From assembly GCA_025928415.1 (NCBI GenBank), contig JAICJK010000105.1, forward strand, positions 1-7,494: a DNA stretch of 7,494 nucleotides. The letters are read 5' to 3'. Positions 6,099 through 7,494 of the stretch are shown in pieces. Positions within the stretch are counted from its first letter, which is position 1. Every line of letters begins with the position of its first letter. This DNA is from Solirubrobacteraceae bacterium. GTDB lineage: Bacteria > Actinomycetota > Thermoleophilia > Solirubrobacterales > Solirubrobacteraceae. Under the pieces are notes generated by a model that searched no databases, had not been told where the DNA came from, and saw only the letters and a list, made by a program, of their open reading frames with translations. The position numbers and the translations under genes were made by a program.

Positions 6099-6575
6099 TC
6101 AGTGCGGGCGCGGCTCGAGGTAGAGCGTCGCGCGCAGGCCGTCGGGGGTCTGGTCGACCTCGTCCTCCAGGCGGCGCAGCTCGGGGATCACGGTCCGGTC
6201 GAGCGTCGTCGCGTCGGGCCAGTCGATCTCGACCAGGTTGCCGCCGGGGTCGCGCAGGTAGAGCTGCACCGAGCCGTCGGGCAGCTCGTAGGCGGGGGAG
6301 AAGAACGCCTGGTCGTCGGCGATCCCGAGCTCCTGGACCTTGACGTAGACCGCCTCGAAGTCGTCGACGTCCAGCGCGATGTGGTGGTAGACCGGCGCGT
6401 CGGTCTGCCGCTCGAAGATGTGCAGCTGCAGGTCGCCGAGGCGCAGGTACTGCACGGGGAAGGCGAAGGTGTAGGTCGGGATCCGCTCCATCCCGAGGAC
6501 CTCGACGTAGAAGCGCACCGACGCCTCGAGATCGGGCGCCGAGATCGAGACGTGGTTGAGGCGTGTGGCCCGCAT
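6099..6575 (-). CDS. VOC-superfamily enzyme (glyoxalase / single-domain dioxygenase fold)
   Basis: A 158-residue cytoplasmic protein with two beta-alpha-beta-beta-beta modules of the vicinal oxygen chelate fold. First module: LNHVSISAPDLEASVRFYVEVLGM (6-29) with His8, then LQLHIFE (49-55) with Glu55. Second: YHHIALDVDDFEAV (63-76) with His64/His65, and the typical DPGGNLVEIDWP (109-120) with Glu116. His8, Glu55, His65 and Glu116 are at the places where this family binds a divalent metal. Members include glyoxalase I, extradiol dioxygenases, epimerases and fosfomycin-type resistance proteins, and sequence alone does not choose between them. The C-terminal 38 residues, charged and beyond the fold, are an extension. 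There is no Shine-Dalgarno; a TANNNT element 6 nt before the ATG suggests a leaderless mRNA. The LysR dyad at 6633-6649 lies 58 bp upstream, linking it to the hydroxylase operon. It may act on the hydroxylated product, which is inference. Confidence 0.9.
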   Translation of the reverse strand: MRATRLNHVSISAPDLEASVRFYVEVLGMERIPTYTFAFPVQYLRLGDLQLHIFERQTDAPVYHHIALDVDDFEAVYVKVQELGIADDQAFFSPAYELPDGSVQLYLRDPGGNLVEIDWPDATTLDRTVIPELRRLEDEVDQTPDGLRATLYLEPRPH

Positions 6576-6581
6576 CCGCCG

Positions 6582-6611
6582 ACGCTAGAGCGGCCGCGGC
6601 GACCCCGTCAA
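6582..6611 (-). promoter_or_regulatory. Predicted leaderless promoter of the VOC gene
   Basis: On the minus strand, TTGACG (6611-6606) matches the -35 consensus at 5 of 6 positions. An 18-bp spacer follows, then TAGCGT (6587-6582), which fits the actinobacterial TANNNT -10 form. Only 6 nt separate it from the ATG at 6575, so transcription would begin at or next to the A of ATG. That explains the missing Shine-Dalgarno. With this start the LysR dyad is centred at -66. Confidence 0.55.
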
Positions 6612-6632
6612 AGACCGCGACCTGCCGCGTGG

Positions 6633-6649
6633 CATAGCCGCTGCCTATG
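6633..6649 (-). promoter_or_regulatory. LysR-type operator (T-N11-A dyad), site 2, upstream of VOC gene
   Basis: CATAGCCGCTGCCTATG on the plus strand is a 5-bp-arm dyad whose core ATAGCCGCTGCCTAT (6634-6648) matches site 1 (1239-1253) at 14 of 15 bases, including an identical CGCTGCCTAT. T-N11-A spacing is kept. It lies between the end of the helical-protein gene and the VOC start, in non-coding sequence. Its arms are shorter than those of site 1, so binding may be weaker. The likely binder is the LysR protein at 5186-6088. Confidence 0.7.
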
Positions 6650-6670
6650 GGCGCGCCTCCGGTGCGTCGC

Positions 6671-7129
6671 CTACCGCCCCAGCGTGCGCACGAGCTCGCG
6701 CGCCCGCACGGGGACATCGCCGAGCAGCCTGCGCACCTCGGACAGCCCGGCGCGCAGCTCGGCGTCGCCGACCTCGACCGGGCGCATCGAGTCCTGGAGG
6801 GCCGCGATCCTGCCGTCCGCCCGCGCGGCCGCCTGCACGGCGCCGTCCACGAACCCCTTGACGCCCTGGGACAGGTGCCCGGGCGTCGCGGGCTCGAAGG
6901 CGCGCCCGGGCAGCCCGTGGCGGGCGGCGAACTCGGCATGGGTCCGGCGGGCCCGGCCGTAGGCGCTCTGCAGCGGGCGGAACAGCTCCTCCTCGAGCCG
7001 GTCGGCGTTGACCTCGTCGAGCTGCTCGTAGGCCTCGCCGAGGGCGGCGAGCGCGATGCCGATCTCGTCGGCCGCGCCGGCGACGTCGTCGAGCAGCTCC
7101 TGCCGCGCCTGCGCGGTGTCGTAGGCCAT
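6671..7129 (-). CDS. Conserved-looking helical protein of unknown function
   Basis: A 152-residue protein I do not recognise. It is predicted almost entirely alpha-helical, with heptad-like Leu/Ala spacing in residues 7-60 (ELLDDVAGAADEIGIALAAL and EQLDEVNADRLEEELFRPLQ) and again in the last 45 residues. A central loop has GLPGRAFEPATPGHLSQGVK (72-91). It has no cysteine, signal peptide or membrane segment, so it is a soluble cytoplasmic helical bundle by appearance. Codon use is strongly GC3-biased, supporting real coding. There is no Shine-Dalgarno; TACCCT at 7137-7142 on the minus strand is 7 nt before the ATG and could be the -10 of a leaderless message. It lies upstream of, and in the same direction as, the VOC gene, but the LysR dyad separates them, so it is probably not part of that regulon. 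Confidence 0.8.
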   Translation of the reverse strand: MAYDTAQARQELLDDVAGAADEIGIALAALGEAYEQLDEVNADRLEEELFRPLQSAYGRARRTHAEFAARHGLPGRAFEPATPGHLSQGVKGFVDGAVQAAARADGRIAALQDSMRPVEVGDAELRAGLSEVRRLLGDVPVRARELVRTLGR

Positions 7130-7193
7130 GGCGCCCAGGGTAGGCGGCCGGCGTCCCGGGTGGCCGGTGCGCCTTCGCCGCGGAGCGCGCGCG

Positions 7194-7421
7194 TCAGTTG
7201 CAGAGCGCGCAGCGCCCGTGCTCGCACGAGCAGGCGGGCAGCGCCGCGGCCGCGCGCGCCGGGCGCCAGCGCTTGACCCAGCCCAGCGCGGCGGGCTCGG
7301 TGCGGTCGGCGCCGTCGCCGGTCCAGCAGGCGCGCTGGATGCGCGCCATCAGGCTCCGCGTCTGGGACGCGTCGCGGTGCGTGACCTCGGTGATGTGCTG
7401 GCGGATGCGGTCGTCGTGCAT
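7194..7421 (-). CDS. Small protein with C-terminal cysteine cluster, unknown function
   Basis: A 75-residue basic protein of unrecognised family. The N-terminal half (MHDDRIRQHITEVTHRDASQ) looks helical and polar. The middle is Trp/Arg-rich (LGWVKRWRPARA, 46-57). The end is CSCEHGRCALCN, with Cys64, Cys66, Cys71 and Cys74 plus His68 packed into the last 12 residues, and Cys32 apart. C-x-C-x4-C-x2-C right at the C-terminus looks like a small metal-binding knuckle. Coding is supported by near-uniform G/C third positions. The ATG has only a weak GATCGAG upstream. A 64-nt gap separates it from the helical-protein gene on the same strand. It might be a DNA- or RNA-binding protein given the basic middle, but nothing proves this. 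Confidence 0.7.
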   Translation of the reverse strand: MHDDRIRQHITEVTHRDASQTRSLMARIQRACWTGDGADRTEPAALGWVKRWRPARAAAALPACSCEHGRCALCN

Positions 7422-7458
7422 GAGCTCGATCGGGGACTACCCGGTCGAGTCATCGACG

Positions 7459-7494
7459 TCACGGCCGCGCGCTGTAGGCCTTGCGGGCGGCGCG
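7459..7494 (-). CDS. Possible C-terminal end of a further minus-strand gene
   Basis: On the minus strand the window edge opens in a frame reading RAARKAYSARP followed by TGA. All third bases are G or C, as in the neighbours, and the direction matches the adjacent genes. Only 11 residues are visible, too few to prove coding or suggest a family. The 37 nt to the next ATG at 7421 would be an ordinary intergenic gap. Confidence 0.25.
   Translation of the reverse strand, partial: RAARKAYSARP

Noticed and set aside
6102..7276. Plus-strand open frames over the VOC gene and the helical-protein gene
   Set aside because: They are antisense shadows; the minus-strand frames have the VOC motifs and consistent third-position G/C bias.
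7444..7457. GTCGA-GTCA-TCGAC dyad near the right edge as an operator
   Set aside because: Five-base arms are common by chance in this composition and there is no second copy or clear promoter to support it.

Overview
The window comes from a very GC-rich genome (by eye well above 70% G+C). Almost every codon ends in G or C, there are GTG starts, ATGA/GTGA stop-start overlaps and several starts without a Shine-Dalgarno sequence. This fits a high-GC actinobacterium. A soil lineage such as Thermoleophilia/Solirubrobacterales is a guess from general style, not a proven placement. I see no rRNA, tRNA, CRISPR array, insertion sequence or phage gene.

Layout. Minus strand, 1-658: the N-terminal 127 residues of a short-chain dehydrogenase (SDR), cut by the window edge, preceded by a small proline-rich ORF. 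The 31-nt gap between them is mostly a GNRA-capped hairpin that contains the SDR ribosome binding site. At 659-990 there is a non-coding stretch with a long imperfect stem-loop. Plus strand, 991-1236: a small seven-cysteine zinc-ribbon-like protein. Plus strand, 1340-5138: a tightly overlapping three-gene operon for a molybdenum hydroxylase of the xanthine dehydrogenase/aldehyde oxidase/CO dehydrogenase superfamily, in the order FAD subunit, 2x[2Fe-2S] subunit, molybdopterin subunit. Plus strand, 5186-6088: a LysR-type regulator. Minus strand, 6099-6575: a single-domain VOC (glyoxalase/dioxygenase-fold) enzyme, convergent with lysR. Minus strand, 6671-7421: a helical protein of unknown function and a small protein with a C-terminal cysteine cluster. 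A few codons of another possible minus-strand gene sit at the right edge.

How it fits together. Two near-identical dyads, ATAGGCGCTGCCTAT (1239-1253) and ATAGCCGCTGCCTAT (6634-6648), lie upstream of the hydroxylase operon and of the VOC gene. Each has the T-N11-A form of a LysR box, and they differ at one base in 15. Each is centred about 65 bp upstream of the transcription start I would predict independently. They bracket the lysR gene, so the simplest reading is one small regulon: LysR controls both the hydroxylase operon and the VOC gene. The substrate cannot be read from sequence. A hydroxylation followed by a VOC-type step, as in N-heterocycle or aromatic catabolism, is a reasonable hypothesis. 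The large subunit has the AYRGFG and GAGEGG motifs but lacks the CO dehydrogenase AYxCSFR loop, and it departs from the usual family sequence at several active-site positions. It is therefore unlikely to be a CO dehydrogenase and may belong to a less-studied clade.
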